This document shows, one piece after another, positions 9,048 to 18,470 of a DNA stretch of 64,000 nt (position 1 is its first letter; every line of letters begins with the position of its first letter). Location of the stretch: contig JBGSYQ010000529.1 of the NCBI GenBank assembly GCA_041750795.1, positions 1-64,000 of the forward strand. Reading direction: 5' to 3'. This DNA comes from JTS-RE94 sp041750795 (GTDB lineage Bacteria; Planctomycetota; Planctomycetia; Pirellulales; PALSA-1355). A program made the translations under genes and the position numbers. Under the pieces are notes generated by a model. That model saw only the letters and a list, made by a program, of their open reading frames with translations. It ran no database searches and was not told where the DNA came from.

Positions 9048-9371
9048 CTATCCAGCCACGTCCGTGCCGAGCTCGCGCAGGAACTCGAGCGTGAAGATGC
9101 CGGTGTCGTGGCCGTCGCTGAAGGCGATTGCATAGGCGTAGTTGCCCACGGGGCGCATTCCTTCGACCTTGAGCGGCCGCGCTTCGGCCGCCGAGAGCAC
9201 CGGCAGCAATCCGGCGGGCTGCGGCGGCGCGGCGCGCTTCTCGCGACAAGTGGCGCAAGGACAGCGTGAGCGCAGCTCGCCGAACGTGATCTCGCGGCGC
9301 ACGCCGTCGCTCCACTCGATGAGCAACCGATCGTCGCCCTGCAGCTTCAGTTGGGTGGGTCGCACGCTCAT
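9048..9371 (-). CDS. DUF971 family protein
   Basis: A 107-residue protein matching the DUF971 (gamma-butyrobetaine hydroxylase N-terminal-like) fold. It has an early LIEWSDG segment, the CPCATCREKR cysteine cluster (about residues 37-46) and the terminal GNYAYAIAFSDGHDTGIFTLEFLREL stretch split by the conserved Tyr/Asp/Gly positions. The cysteines could bind a metal, and in the larger family this domain holds zinc. Stand-alone bacterial DUF971 proteins are often found near iron-sulfur or Mrp/ApbC genes, and their function is unclear. It is the last gene of a minus-strand run, starting 23 bases after the stop of the class V aminotransferase. That neighbour resembles a cysteine desulfurase, so a link to sulfur or iron-sulfur chemistry is a reasonable inference, not shown. 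Confidence 0.82.
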   Translation of the reverse strand: MSVRPTQLKLQGDDRLLIEWSDGVRREITFGELRSRCPCATCREKRAAPPQPAGLLPVLSAAEARPLKVEGMRPVGNYAYAIAFSDGHDTGIFTLEFLRELGTDVAG

Positions 9372-9394
9372 GGCATTCCAATCTTGCCGGCCGC

Positions 9395-10654
9395 TTACTC
9401 GAATTCGCGCAGCACGGACAACAGCCGTTCGATCTCGTCGGTGGTGTTATAGTGCAACAGGCCAAGCCGCACGAGGCCCGCGGGCTCAAGCCCCAGCGAT
9501 TCGCTGAATTCCAGCGCGTAGAAGTTGCCGTGCCAGGCAAAAATGCCGCGCTCGCCGAGTCGTTGCGCCAGCTCGGGCGCCGACAAGCGACGATGCGTGA
9601 TCGACACCGTCGGCACGCGCTGGTGCAACCGCGCGGCGTCGGTAATGCCCCAGATCTTGACGCTGGGAAGCTCCAGCAGGCCGGCGATCAACTGTCGCGA
9701 GAGTTGGCGCTCGTACGCGCCGATGTCGGCAAAAGCGGCCGCCAGCGCCGTGCGCCGATCGACGGCCGATGGCGCGCTGCGCCGTCCCAGGTCGGCCAGA
9801 TACTCGATCGCCGCCAGCACACCGGCAATTCCCTCGTGATTCTGCGTGCCGGTCATCCAGCGATCGGGCAGCGTGTCGGCCGCGGGCCGCACTTTGTACG
9901 TTTCGAGGGCGGCCATCAGCGCGGGCCGCCCCCACAGCAGGCCCACGTGCGGGCCGAAGAACTTATAGGCCGAGCAGGCCAGATAATCGCAACCCCAACG
10001 CACCACGTCGATCAGCCCGTGCGGCGTAAAGTGTACGGCGTCCAGGTAGACCTGCGCGCCGACGTCGTGCGCCAGCGCCGCGATTTCCGCGACCGGGTTG
10101 ATCGTGCCGGAAGCGTTCGAGGCGCAGCCGACGGCCACCAATCGCGTGCGCGGCGACAGGGCACGCCGCAACTCGTCGAGATCGAGCGTGCAATCGTCCG
10201 GCCGGAAGTTGACGTGCCGGACGGTCGCGCCGGCATCGCGTGCGGCCAGCACCCAGGGAGTGACGTTGGCGTCGTGGTCGAGCCGCGTGACGATCACCTC
10301 GTCGCCCGGTTGCCAAGTGCGTGCCAATGCGCGACTGAACGCAAACGTGAGCGACGTCATGTTCGCGCCGAACACCGTGGCTTCGGGCGAATCGGCGCCG
10401 AGCAGGTCGGCCGCCGCGCGATGTGCTTCGGCCAGCATGGCGTCGCTTTCGCGGCTGCTGGCGAAATGGCCGCCGTGATTGGCATTCATCTCGATCAGGT
10501 ACTGGGCCAAGGCGTCGACCACGCGCTGCGGCGCCTGGCTGCCGGCCGGACCATCGAGATAGATCACCGGCTGGCCGTCGATCTGACGCGACAGCGCCGG
10601 AAACTGCTGGCGGCACCAGGCAACGGGAAACGTCGAAGAAGCAACAGCGGTCAT
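9395..10654 (-). CDS. Class V aminotransferase, cysteine desulfurase-like
   Basis: A PLP-dependent fold-type I enzyme of about 419 residues. YLDGPAGSQAP near the N-terminus, NHGGHFASSRESD, the LDHDANVTPW region, YLDAVHFTPHG carrying the cofactor Asp, and the CSAYKFFGPHVG segment with the Schiff-base lysine are all visible. The pattern matches the cysteine desulfurase-like subgroup (TIGR01976-type) rather than classical IscS or SufS. I see no IscS-style C-terminal catalytic Cys loop, so true desulfurase activity is uncertain. The ATG at 10654 is preferred over a longer frame from 10705 because the extra residues are basic and not family-like. It lies upstream of the DUF971 gene with 23 bases between them, and 94 bases downstream of the D-glutamate cyclase-like gene. 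Confidence 0.87.
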   Translation of the reverse strand: MTAVASSTFPVAWCRQQFPALSRQIDGQPVIYLDGPAGSQAPQRVVDALAQYLIEMNANHGGHFASSRESDAMLAEAHRAAADLLGADSPEATVFGANMTSLTFAFSRALARTWQPGDEVIVTRLDHDANVTPWVLAARDAGATVRHVNFRPDDCTLDLDELRRALSPRTRLVAVGCASNASGTINPVAEIAALAHDVGAQVYLDAVHFTPHGLIDVVRWGCDYLACSAYKFFGPHVGLLWGRPALMAALETYKVRPAADTLPDRWMTGTQNHEGIAGVLAAIEYLADLGRRSAPSAVDRRTALAAAFADIGAYERQLSRQLIAGLLELPSVKIWGITDAARLHQRVPTVSITHRRLSAPELAQRLGERGIFAWHGNFYALEFSESLGLEPAGLVRLGLLHYNTTDEIERLLSVLREFE

Positions 10655-10748
10655 GCGAAGTACCGGAGTAAGTGAACGGGTGATCGTGCGACGGTCGAGA
10701 GACACATTCAGGGAAAAGGTTCGGCTTCAGTAAAAAAAAGTCCGCCGA

Positions 10749-11585
10749 TCAAGTGCCCGGCGCCTGGCCGACATCGAACTCGGCGTCCTTCCAATCGGTG
10801 ACGAACATGCAGCCCGGGCTGTGCGTGATGGCCAACTCGGGCTGGGTTTCGAGCAAAGCCAGTTGGGGCGTGACGCCACAGGCCCAAAACACGGGCACCT
10901 CACCCGGATAAATCGTCACCGCCTCGCCGAACTCGGGCCGGGCCAGGTCCGCGATTCCCAGCGCGCCCGGATCGCCCACGTGAACGGGTGCGCCGTGCAT
11001 CGTCGGAAAGCGACGGGTGACGGCGATCGCCTGCTCCACGTGCTCGGGACGCAGCGGCCGCATGCTTACCACCAGGTTGCCGCGGAAGCGCCCGGCCGGT
11101 TGACATGCTTGCGACGTGCGATACATGGGCACGTTGCGGTGCTGGTCGATATGGCGCACCGGCAAGCCCGCGGCCACAAGCGCGTTTTCGAACGTGAACG
11201 AGCAGCCCAGCAGAAAGCAGATCAGGTCGTCGCGCCAGAGGTTGCGGATATCGGTCGGCTCGTCAGGATCGAGCACGCCGCGGCGAAACACGCGATAGCG
11301 CGGCACGTCGGTGCGCAAATCGGCGCGAGGCGCGCTGCGGCGCGGCTGAGGATCGCCGGGCGCCGTCTGCTCCAGCAATGGGCAAGGTCGCGGGTTCAAG
11401 CGGCAAAACTCGGCGAAATCGGCCGCGTCGACGGCCGGCAGCACCACGAGATTGGCCTGCGCAAAGCCCCGCGCCAATCCGGCAGTGGGAGCGGTCCAGC
11501 GGCCGGTGCGAATCGCTGCGCGCATCTCGGCCCCCGTGGCGGAGGCAAGGGATTCGACGGTGATTACTTCGCGCTGGGTTTGCAT
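10749..11585 (-). CDS. D-glutamate cyclase-like / putative hydro-lyase (DUF1445)
   Basis: A 278-residue cytoplasmic protein of the DUF1445 (UPF0317) family. Visible signatures are GFAQANLVVLP near residues 40-50, the CPLLEQTAPGDP region, TDVPRYRVFRRG, LICFLLGCSFTFENAL, YRTSQACQPAGRFRG and HVGDPGALGI, with the terminal ITHSPGCMFVTD. The mammalian relative is a D-glutamate cyclase making 5-oxo-D-proline; bacterial members are usually annotated only as putative hydro-lyases. A 5-oxoprolinase gene lies about 3 kb away at 14595-18398, so a shared pyroglutamate/glutamate link is possible but is inference. The start overlaps the 3' end of the PaaK-like ligase gene by 22 bases, which indicates co-transcription. 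Confidence 0.86.
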   Translation of the reverse strand: MQTQREVITVESLASATGAEMRAAIRTGRWTAPTAGLARGFAQANLVVLPAVDAADFAEFCRLNPRPCPLLEQTAPGDPQPRRSAPRADLRTDVPRYRVFRRGVLDPDEPTDIRNLWRDDLICFLLGCSFTFENALVAAGLPVRHIDQHRNVPMYRTSQACQPAGRFRGNLVVSMRPLRPEHVEQAIAVTRRFPTMHGAPVHVGDPGALGIADLARPEFGEAVTIYPGEVPVFWACGVTPQLALLETQPELAITHSPGCMFVTDWKDAEFDVGQAPGT

Positions 11586-12880
11586 CGCTCGTCGACGAAT
11601 CGTTTGCCCTTGCCCTCGACGCGCGGCAGACTGCCGGGCGTGACCGTGCGCACTTCCACCCGCAGTCCCAGCCGCAATTGCAATTCCTGGGCGACGCGAT
11701 CCGGCGCGTTCAGCCGATCTTCGATTTCCACCAGCAGGTGGTCCATTTCGGCCTCGGTGCGCGCCGTCATGCGATACTCGACGACTTCCGGAAAGCTGCG
11801 CAGTATCTGCTCGACCGAGCTGGGAAACACGTTGACACCACGAATGACCATCATGTCGTCGACGCGGCTGACCACGCCGCCTTGCAGGAAGACGAAGCGG
11901 TTGTCGCCTTCGTGCCCCCAGGTGGGGCGCACCAGGTCGCCCGTGCGATAGCGAATGATGGGGCAGCCGGTGCGCCCCAGGTTGGTTAGCACCAGTTCGG
12001 AAAGCTCGCCGTCAACGGCGGGCGTGCCGGTTTCGACGGAGAGAAATTCCGGCAGAAAGTCGTGCTCGTTGACGAATAGACCGTGGCCGCGCAAATCGCC
12101 AAAGCCCCAGGGGCCGACCTCACTGGCACCGCTGTGATCGAGCACGCAGGCCTTCCATGCTTGCTCGAGCCGAGCGCGGGTGGCCGGAATCGATCCGCCC
12201 GGCTCGCCGGCCAGCACCAATTGGCGCACGTCCAGCTCGCTGACGTCGATCTGGTTTTCGGCGGCGACTTCGGCCATGTGCATGGCGTAGCTGGGGGTGC
12301 AAAAGATGACCGTGATTCTGGCCGTCCGCAGCAGCTCGAGCCGTGCCAGCGTGTTGAGCCCGCCGCCGGGCACCACCAGGCAGCCACGCGCCAACACCGC
12401 GTCGAACGCACTCCAAAAGCCGATGAACGGCCCGAACGAAAAGGTAAACAGCGCGCGGTCGCCCGCTTCGATGCCGGCTGCGTCGAGCACGAACTGCCAA
12501 CAGTCGATCCACCAGCGCCAGTCGTCGGGCGTGTCGAGCACCGCCAGCGGTCGGCCGTGGGTGCCCGACGTCTGGTGATAGCGCGTGTAACGCTCGATGG
12601 GATAGGTGAGATTGGCGGCCAGGACGCCGGTGCTCGACGTGTTGAGCAGCTCGTCCTTGAAGGTGAAGGGCAGGGCGGCCACGTCGTCGAGCGAGTGCAG
12701 CGGGCCCGCGGGGTCGGCCAGCGCCTGGGCGCTGATCGCGCTGAGTTTCTCGGTGTAAAAGCGATTCTGCGGCAGAATTTCGCGCAGCAGCGCGTTCAAC
12801 CGCGAAAGCTGGTGTGCTTCGAGCGCCGAGTCGTCGAGCGATTCGAATTGGCGCCGCTGTTCGGGCGTGGTGGTGAGCAT
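11564..12880 (-). CDS. Phenylacetate-CoA ligase family AMP-forming enzyme
   Basis: A 438-residue acyl-adenylate-forming enzyme. It has the short PaaK-type architecture: the LPFTFKDEL motif near residue 70, the P-loop-like TSGTHGRPL at about 104-112, FGPFIGFWSAFDA, LAGEPGGS, the YRTGDLVRP segment and a C-terminal lid with MIVRGVNVFPSSVEQIL-like residues (here MMVIRGVNVFPSSVE). The length is close to that of PaaK (about 435). No phenylacetate catabolic genes (paaABCDE) are nearby, so the substrate is probably another aryl or acyl acid. It is the first gene of the minus-strand set that continues through the D-glutamate cyclase-like, aminotransferase and DUF971 genes. The start ATG is at the end of a 183-base divergent gap facing the MFS gene. 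Confidence 0.88.
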   Translation of the reverse strand: MLTTTPEQRRQFESLDDSALEAHQLSRLNALLREILPQNRFYTEKLSAISAQALADPAGPLHSLDDVAALPFTFKDELLNTSSTGVLAANLTYPIERYTRYHQTSGTHGRPLAVLDTPDDWRWWIDCWQFVLDAAGIEAGDRALFTFSFGPFIGFWSAFDAVLARGCLVVPGGGLNTLARLELLRTARITVIFCTPSYAMHMAEVAAENQIDVSELDVRQLVLAGEPGGSIPATRARLEQAWKACVLDHSGASEVGPWGFGDLRGHGLFVNEHDFLPEFLSVETGTPAVDGELSELVLTNLGRTGCPIIRYRTGDLVRPTWGHEGDNRFVFLQGGVVSRVDDMMVIRGVNVFPSSVEQILRSFPEVVEYRMTARTEAEMDHLLVEIEDRLNAPDRVAQELQLRLGLRVEVRTVTPGSLPRVEGKGKRFVDERCKPSAK

Positions 12881-13063
12881 GATTCAAATCATAAAGCCCC
12901 CGACGCCGGCTGGCCAGCGGGCGAGGCACCCGGGAGAGCGACGCAAACTGGCCTGCGCCGGTGCCCCGGAGCTTGTTAGAATCATCTGATCCCAAACCGC
13001 TCATGTCCGCGCGACGGCGTTCTCGCCCGGCAGTTCTCCGTTTTCCAGCTCGATCCGCGCCCC

Positions 13064-14353
13064 ATGACCGACGCACCTCGCAAAGCCTCGTTGCTGGTGA
13101 TCTTTCTCACCGTGTTCATCGACTTGCTGGGCTTCGGCATGGTGCTGCCGCTGTTGCCCATCTATGCCAAGGATTTTGCCGAGCAGTTGGGGCTGGAGCC
13201 GGGACACTCGCGCATCGGGTTGTTGATCGGATTGCTGATGTCCAGCTTTTCGTTCATGCAGTTCATCTTTGCGCCGTTGTGGGGCCGGCTGAGCGATCGG
13301 GTGGGCCGGCGGCCGGTGCTGATGATCGGGCTGGCCGGCTCGGTGGTCTTTTACACGCTGTTCGGCGTTGCCACCGTGCTGAAGAGTTTGCCGTTGTTGT
13401 TCGCTTCGCGGATCGGCGCGGGCGTGGCCGGCGCCACGATCTCGACGGCGCAGGCTTATATCGCCGACGCCACGGCGCTGCAAAACCGGGCGCGCGGCAT
13501 GGCAATGATCGGCGCGGCTTTTGGACTGGGATTCACTTTTGGACCGCTGTTCGGATTCCTGGCGGTGCCCAGCGGCACGGGCGATCCCGGTCCTGGTCCC
13601 GGCTATGCGGCGGCCGGTTTGTCCGCGATCGCGCTGTGCCTCGCCTACTTCAAGCTGCCCGAAAGCCTGCGTCCCGACAGCAAGGCGCAGCGGCCGCACT
13701 GGTTTGACACGCAGGCGCTGCGTGGCGCACTGGGAACTCCGGCCGTGGGATTGTTGCTGCTGACGATCTTCATCTACGTGTTTTCGTTCGCCAACCTCGA
13801 GTCGACCTTGTCGCTGATGATTAACGCCGAGGATGTGGGTTATGCCTTTAACTTTCGGCAGGTGTGTCTGACGTATGCGTTCATCGGATTCATCCTGACG
13901 CTGGTGCAAGGGGGAATCGTACGTCAGTTGGCGACGCGCTTGCCCGAAGGCGTGATGGCTATCGGCGGCTCGGTCGTCGAGATCGTGGGATTCGTGGTGC
14001 TGACGCAAGCGGCGGTCAGGCCGTCGTTGCCCTTGCTGCTGGTGGGTTTGGCGATCGTGGTCACGGGGTTTGCCTTTGTCACGCCGTCGCTGCACTCGCT
14101 ATTGTCGCGCTGGAGCGATCCCACCAAGCAGGGGGGCATTCTAGGCATCGGCCAGAGCATCTCGGCGCTGTCGCGCATCCTGGGCCCGATGGTCGGCGTG
14201 CCATTGTTCGAGAACCGCGCGCTGGCCGAGACGTTCGGCGTCAAGGCGGCCCAAATGCCGCTCTACCTGGCGACCGTGCTGACGGCGGTGGCGCTGGTGT
14301 GCGTGGTCTTGGCCGCGCGAAGTGGCCGCGACTATCCGACCGCCATCGATTGA
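13064..14353 (+). CDS. MFS transporter, DHA1/TetA-like
   Basis: A 429-residue inner-membrane protein with about twelve hydrophobic helices. The start MTDAPRKASLLVIFLTVFID leads into GFGMVLPLLPIYA. The loop 2-3 signature APLWGRLSDRVGRRPVL, the antiporter motif in helix 5 (GAAFGLGFTFGPLFGF) and a second-half counterpart identify it as a drug/H+ antiporter-like member of the major facilitator superfamily, close to TetA/MdtG. The substrate cannot be told from sequence. It is divergently arranged to the PaaK-like gene and has no obvious operon partner downstream, where only the short remnant peptide follows before the convergent 5-oxoprolinase gene. Confidence 0.88.
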   Translation: MTDAPRKASLLVIFLTVFIDLLGFGMVLPLLPIYAKDFAEQLGLEPGHSRIGLLIGLLMSSFSFMQFIFAPLWGRLSDRVGRRPVLMIGLAGSVVFYTLFGVATVLKSLPLLFASRIGAGVAGATISTAQAYIADATALQNRARGMAMIGAAFGLGFTFGPLFGFLAVPSGTGDPGPGPGYAAAGLSAIALCLAYFKLPESLRPDSKAQRPHWFDTQALRGALGTPAVGLLLLTIFIYVFSFANLESTLSLMINAEDVGYAFNFRQVCLTYAFIGFILTLVQGGIVRQLATRLPEGVMAIGGSVVEIVGFVVLTQAAVRPSLPLLLVGLAIVVTGFAFVTPSLHSLLSRWSDPTKQGGILGIGQSISALSRILGPMVGVPLFENRALAETFGVKAAQMPLYLATVLTAVALVCVVLAARSGRDYPTAID

Positions 14354-14495
14354 GCCGCGGCGGAAAATCGGGCGCGAGTTCCACCTGGGCCGGTGCGACG
14401 TGATTGAAGCACGCGCGGCTTGGTGCATTCTGGCCATCTCGTGTTGTGATGTCGGACGACCCAGGCGGCGGCAGTCACCTGAGGACGGAACATTG

Positions 14496-14579
14496 ATGAG
14501 GAAACTGGCGCTCGAAAGACTCGAGGGCCGCGAGATGATGGCATTCGTGGACGAGCCCGTGATTGCGCCGGTCAGTTGA
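14496..14579 (+). pseudogene. 27-residue remnant of a planctomycete LEPR-type leader
   Basis: A short ATG-initiated frame encodes MRKLALERLEGREMMAF followed by ten more residues and a TGA. The string LERLEGREMMA fits the LExLExRxLLA-type N-terminal motif carried by many large secreted planctomycete proteins (LEPR-XLL family). Normally hundreds to thousands of residues follow. Here the frame stops at once, 15 bases before the end of the convergent 5-oxoprolinase gene. It is most likely the stub of a deleted or truncated surface protein. A functional micropeptide is possible but less likely. Confidence 0.5.
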
Positions 14580-14594
14580 CTGCCGAGCAACGAT

Positions 14595-17500
14595 CTACGA
14601 TGCCGAGCCAAACCCGCCGCCGCCGGGCGTCTCGATCGAAAGTACGTCGCCCGGCAATGCTTGGAACTGGGCGAGCGCCGGCAGCTCGCTCTGCGTGCCG
14701 TCGGCCCGCTCGAGCAGGTTGCGCCCCAACGCGCCGGCTGAGCCTCCTTGCAGACCATAGGGTGGATAGGGTCCGCGGCGTTGTGACAGGATGGAAACTT
14801 CCAGCGGCTTGAGAAATTCGATGCGGCGGATCACGCCGTTGCCGCCGCGCTGTCGTCCTGTGCCGCCGGAGCCAACGCGGATGGAAAACGACCGCAGGCG
14901 CACCGGATAGCGGCGTTCGAGCACTTCAGGATCGGTGAGCCGGGTGTTGGTCATATGCGTGTGTACGGCGTCGGCGCCGTGGGCGTCGCGCGTGGCGCCC
15001 GCTCCACCGCAAATCGTTTCGTAATAGCCGAACGTCGCATCGCCGAACAGCAGGTTGTTCATCGTGCCCTGGCTGGCAGCCGCCAGGCCGAACGCGCCCA
15101 GCAGCACGTCGACCACGCGCTGCGACGTTTCGACGTTGCCGCCGACGACGGCCGGGCAGTCTTCGGCTTGCGGTTGCTCGGCCGGGTTCAACAACCCTGG
15201 TGGAACGATCAGCTCGACCGGCGCCAGCACACCCTGGTTGAGCGGGATGTCTTCGGCCAACAGGCAGCGCAGCACGTAGAGCACCGCGGCGGTCGTGATC
15301 GCGCCATTGGCGTTCAAGTTGCCGCGGCTGACCGGACCGGTGCCGGTGAAATCGATCGTAGCGCGATCGCCGTCGACCGTGATCGAAACGGAAATCGGCG
15401 TGCCATCGTCCAAGTGGTCCGTAAATGGATAGACGCCGGGCTCGAGTTGCCGCAGCGCCTGGCGGACCTGCTGCTCGGCGGCGACTTGAATGTGGTGCAT
15501 GTAAGCGGCGACGACCGGCAGCGTATAGCGCTCGACCAGCCGGGCCAGGTCGGCGGCGCCGCGATGATTGGCGGCCACTTGCGCCGCCACGTCGGCCAGA
15601 TTCGCTTCGACGGCACGACTGGGGTGCGGGCCGGAGGTCAACAGCTTGCGCAGATCCTCCCAGCGCGCCTCCCCGGCATCGACCAGCTTGAAGTTGCGGA
15701 TCAACACCCCTTCTTCACCCAAGTTGCGCGAGAAGGGGGGCATCGAGCCGGGCGTAATGCCGCCCAACTCGGCATGGTGCGCGCGGCTGGCCGTGAAGAA
15801 CAGGATTTGCCCGGCACGATCGTGGACCGGCGTGACCACGGTGACGTCGGGCAAGTGCGATCCGCCGCGATAGGGATCGTTGGCGACGAACACGTCGCCG
15901 GCGCGCATCGACGGATTGTCGGTGATCACGCGGCGCACGGTTTCCGCCATGGCGCCCAAGTGTACCGGCATGTGCGGCGCATTGACCACCAGATCCCCCT
16001 CGGGCGTAAACAGCGCACAACTGAAATCAAGGCGCTCCTTGACGTTCACGCTGCTGGAGGTATTCCGCAGCGTGATACCCATCTGTTCGGCAATGGCGGC
16101 GAACTGATTGTTGAAGACTTCCAGCATGACAGGGTCGGCGGTGGTATCGACCGAGGCATGCGGCGGGCCGCCAGCCACCTGGCGCACCAACAGCTCGCCG
16201 CCGCTGAGTACCTGGGCCTCCCAGCCCGGGTCGATCAGCGTGGTCGACGACGATTCGGAGACGATGGCTGGTCCGAAAATCAGGTCTCCCGGTTGCAAAG
16301 CGTCGCGCTCGAAGGCCTGGGTTTCGAGCAGCATTCCGTCGAAATGCGTTTGCACGGTGCGCGCGGCGGTCGGGTTGCGTGGCGGAACCGGTCCCGAGGC
16401 AGGCAGCGGCGCCGACGACTGCCCGCGCGCTTCGACTCGTAGTGCCACGATTTCCAGCGCGCGCCCTTCATGGATATAGCCATACAGCTTGCGATGCTCG
16501 GCCAAAAAGGCGGCCTCGCACTCGGCGGCCGCGTCGAAGGGGCAGGGCACGACCAGCGACGCGTCGACGCCCCGATAGCGCAACTCGACAAGCCGCGTCA
16601 GCGTGATCCGCTCTTGCTCGATGCCTTCGGCCAGCACGCCACGGACGGCCTGTTCTGCCAGCCGGGTAAACTCCCCAGCCAGTTCGACGAACGCTTGCTC
16701 AGTGAGCGCGCGGTATACGCCGCTGACCGCGTGGCGTTCGACGTCGGCCAGGCCAATGCCGTAGGCGCTCAGCAGGCCGGCGTGCGGATGAAAGAGGATC
16801 TCGCGCATGCCCAGCTCGCGCGCGACGGCACAGGCATGTTGCCCGGCGGCGCCGCCAAAGGGCACGAGCACATAGTCGCGCGGATCGCAGCCCTTGGCTA
16901 CGGAAATCGAGCCGATCGCTTTCGCCATGTTGGCGTTGGCCACTCGGACAAACCCTGCGGCCAATTCCAAGGGCGCATAGCGGCGGCCGGTGGCGCTTGC
17001 AATCTCGTCGACCAGCGTTGTCAAGCGCGCCGATGCTGCCGTACGATCCAAGGGGAATGGAAAGCGATCGGGCAGGATCTTGCCCAGCAAGAAGTTGACG
17101 TCGGTCACGGTCAGCGGACCGCCCCGCCCGTAGCAAGCCGGACCGGGTTCGGCTCCTGCACTATCGGGTCCGACGACGAGCTTGACGCCGTCGAAATGGC
17201 AGATCGATCCGCCGCCGGCGGCCACGGTTTCAATGGCCATCATGGGCGCGACGACGCGCACTCCCGACTTCTCGGTTTCGAATTCCAGCTCGTAACGCCC
17301 ATCGAAGCGCGAGACGTCGGTGCTGGTGCCTCCCATGTCGAATCCGATGGCGCGGTCGAAGCCGGCCGCTTGCGCGACGCGTGAAAAGCCGACCACGCCG
17401 CCGGCCGGGCCGGAGAGGATGCTGTCCTTGCCGACGAACGCCCCGGCGTCGACCAGCCCTCCCGCCGAGGTCAGGATGCGCAGCGAACCGGCCGGAAGCT

Positions 17501-18398
17501 CCTTGCGCAGCGAGCGGACGTAGCGGCGCAGGATGGGATTCAAGTAAGCGTCCATCACCGTGGTGTCGCCTCGCGAAACGATCTTCACCAGCGGAGCGAC
17601 CCGGCTGGAAACGCTGATCTCGTCGAAGCCGACTTCGCGAGCCAACTCGGCCACGAGCTCCTCATGATCGGGCCGGACGAATGCGTGCATCAGGCACACG
17701 GCCAGCGACTCGACGCCCTGCTCGCGGACGGCGCGCAGTTGCTCGCGCACGGCCGCTGCGTCCGGGGCGCGCAGCACCTTGCCGGCGAAGTCGATGCGCT
17801 CGTCGATCTCGACCACCGCGGCGAACAGCGGCCGCGGCTTGCGAATGTCCAGATCGAACAGCCGTGGCCGGTTCTGATAGCCAATGTGCAAGACGTCGCC
17901 GAATCCGCGCGTCGTGACGAACGCGGTGCGCGCGCCGCGCCGCGTGATCAGGGCGTTGGTGCCGCGAGTGGTTCCCAGGCGCACGGTCACGGGCCCGATG
18001 GGCTCCGCCAGCGTCAGCCCCAGCAAGTAGCGAATCGCCACCAACGGCGCTTCCAAGTGCGAGAACAACTCGTAGGTCTGTCCGGTTTGCGGCGCGCGCG
18101 GAAGCGGCGCCGCCAGTTGCAGCGTGCCGCTCTGCTGGTCGAACTGCGCGACCGTCGTCTCGGCCACGACAGCGCCGGACGCGTCGAACAATCGCAGGCG
18201 GTAGCCGGTCCACACATCGGCCGGATCGAGACGGCGAGCGGCATCCAACAGCACGCCGCGCGACGATCCATCGCCAACGGCCCCCTTGATGACGCCGGAA
18301 CTGAGCACCTTGTAGTGCGCCAGCCGACCGTCCTCGCCGCGCGCGAAGCTGTCGGTGAACGTGCCGCCGACGTCGATCCAGAATTCGCAATGTGACAT
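14595..18398 (-). CDS. 5-oxoprolinase (ATP-hydrolysing), HyuA-HyuB fusion
   Basis: A cytoplasmic enzyme of about 1267 residues, the length of single-chain 5-oxoprolinases (OplaH, about 1280), which hydrolyse 5-oxo-L-proline to glutamate using ATP. The HyuA half begins MSHCEFWIDVGGTFTD, with the phosphate-binding DVGGTFTD, TRGTNALI, a second ATPase motif FDMGGTSTDVS near residue 350, and PFGGAAGQHACAVA. The HyuB half (from about residue 745) has GDVFVANDPYRGGSHLPDV, MPPFSRNLGEEG and the C-terminal TPGGGGFG. The ATG at 18398 is chosen because it places the ATPase motif at the usual distance; an in-frame start 30 bases upstream adds a basic stretch. Related hydantoinases share this fold, so substrate assignment is by length and fusion order. 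It converges on the MFS gene. Confidence 0.87.
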   Translation of the reverse strand: MSHCEFWIDVGGTFTDSFARGEDGRLAHYKVLSSGVIKGAVGDGSSRGVLLDAARRLDPADVWTGYRLRLFDASGAVVAETTVAQFDQQSGTLQLAAPLPRAPQTGQTYELFSHLEAPLVAIRYLLGLTLAEPIGPVTVRLGTTRGTNALITRRGARTAFVTTRGFGDVLHIGYQNRPRLFDLDIRKPRPLFAAVVEIDERIDFAGKVLRAPDAAAVREQLRAVREQGVESLAVCLMHAFVRPDHEELVAELAREVGFDEISVSSRVAPLVKIVSRGDTTVMDAYLNPILRRYVRSLRKELPAGSLRILTSAGGLVDAGAFVGKDSILSGPAGGVVGFSRVAQAAGFDRAIGFDMGGTSTDVSRFDGRYELEFETEKSGVRVVAPMMAIETVAAGGGSICHFDGVKLVVGPDSAGAEPGPACYGRGGPLTVTDVNFLLGKILPDRFPFPLDRTAASARLTTLVDEIASATGRRYAPLELAAGFVRVANANMAKAIGSISVAKGCDPRDYVLVPFGGAAGQHACAVARELGMREILFHPHAGLLSAYGIGLADVERHAVSGVYRALTEQAFVELAGEFTRLAEQAVRGVLAEGIEQERITLTRLVELRYRGVDASLVVPCPFDAAAECEAAFLAEHRKLYGYIHEGRALEIVALRVEARGQSSAPLPASGPVPPRNPTAARTVQTHFDGMLLETQAFERDALQPGDLIFGPAIVSESSSTTLIDPGWEAQVLSGGELLVRQVAGGPPHASVDTTADPVMLEVFNNQFAAIAEQMGITLRNTSSSVNVKERLDFSCALFTPEGDLVVNAPHMPVHLGAMAETVRRVITDNPSMRAGDVFVANDPYRGGSHLPDVTVVTPVHDRAGQILFFTASRAHHAELGGITPGSMPPFSRNLGEEGVLIRNFKLVDAGEARWEDLRKLLTSGPHPSRAVEANLADVAAQVAANHRGAADLARLVERYTLPVVAAYMHHIQVAAEQQVRQALRQLEPGVYPFTDHLDDGTPISVSITVDGDRATIDFTGTGPVSRGNLNANGAITTAAVLYVLRCLLAEDIPLNQGVLAPVELIVPPGLLNPAEQPQAEDCPAVVGGNVETSQRVVDVLLGAFGLAAASQGTMNNLLFGDATFGYYETICGGAGATRDAHGADAVHTHMTNTRLTDPEVLERRYPVRLRSFSIRVGSGGTGRQRGGNGVIRRIEFLKPLEVSILSQRRGPYPPYGLQGGSAGALGRNLLERADGTQSELPALAQFQALPGDVLSIETPGGGGFGSAS

Positions 18399-18470
18399 GG
18401 CGTCTTGTTTACCATCGCGACGGCGCACGAAAAGGCGCCACGCGCTGCCGCGCGGCGTGAATCCCAGGCA

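Noticed and set aside
7885..9540. A 551-codon minus-strand frame opposite the DUF4340 gene
   Set aside because: It is low-complexity Leu/Gly/Arg, arising from the Ala/Glu/Pro repeats on the other strand.
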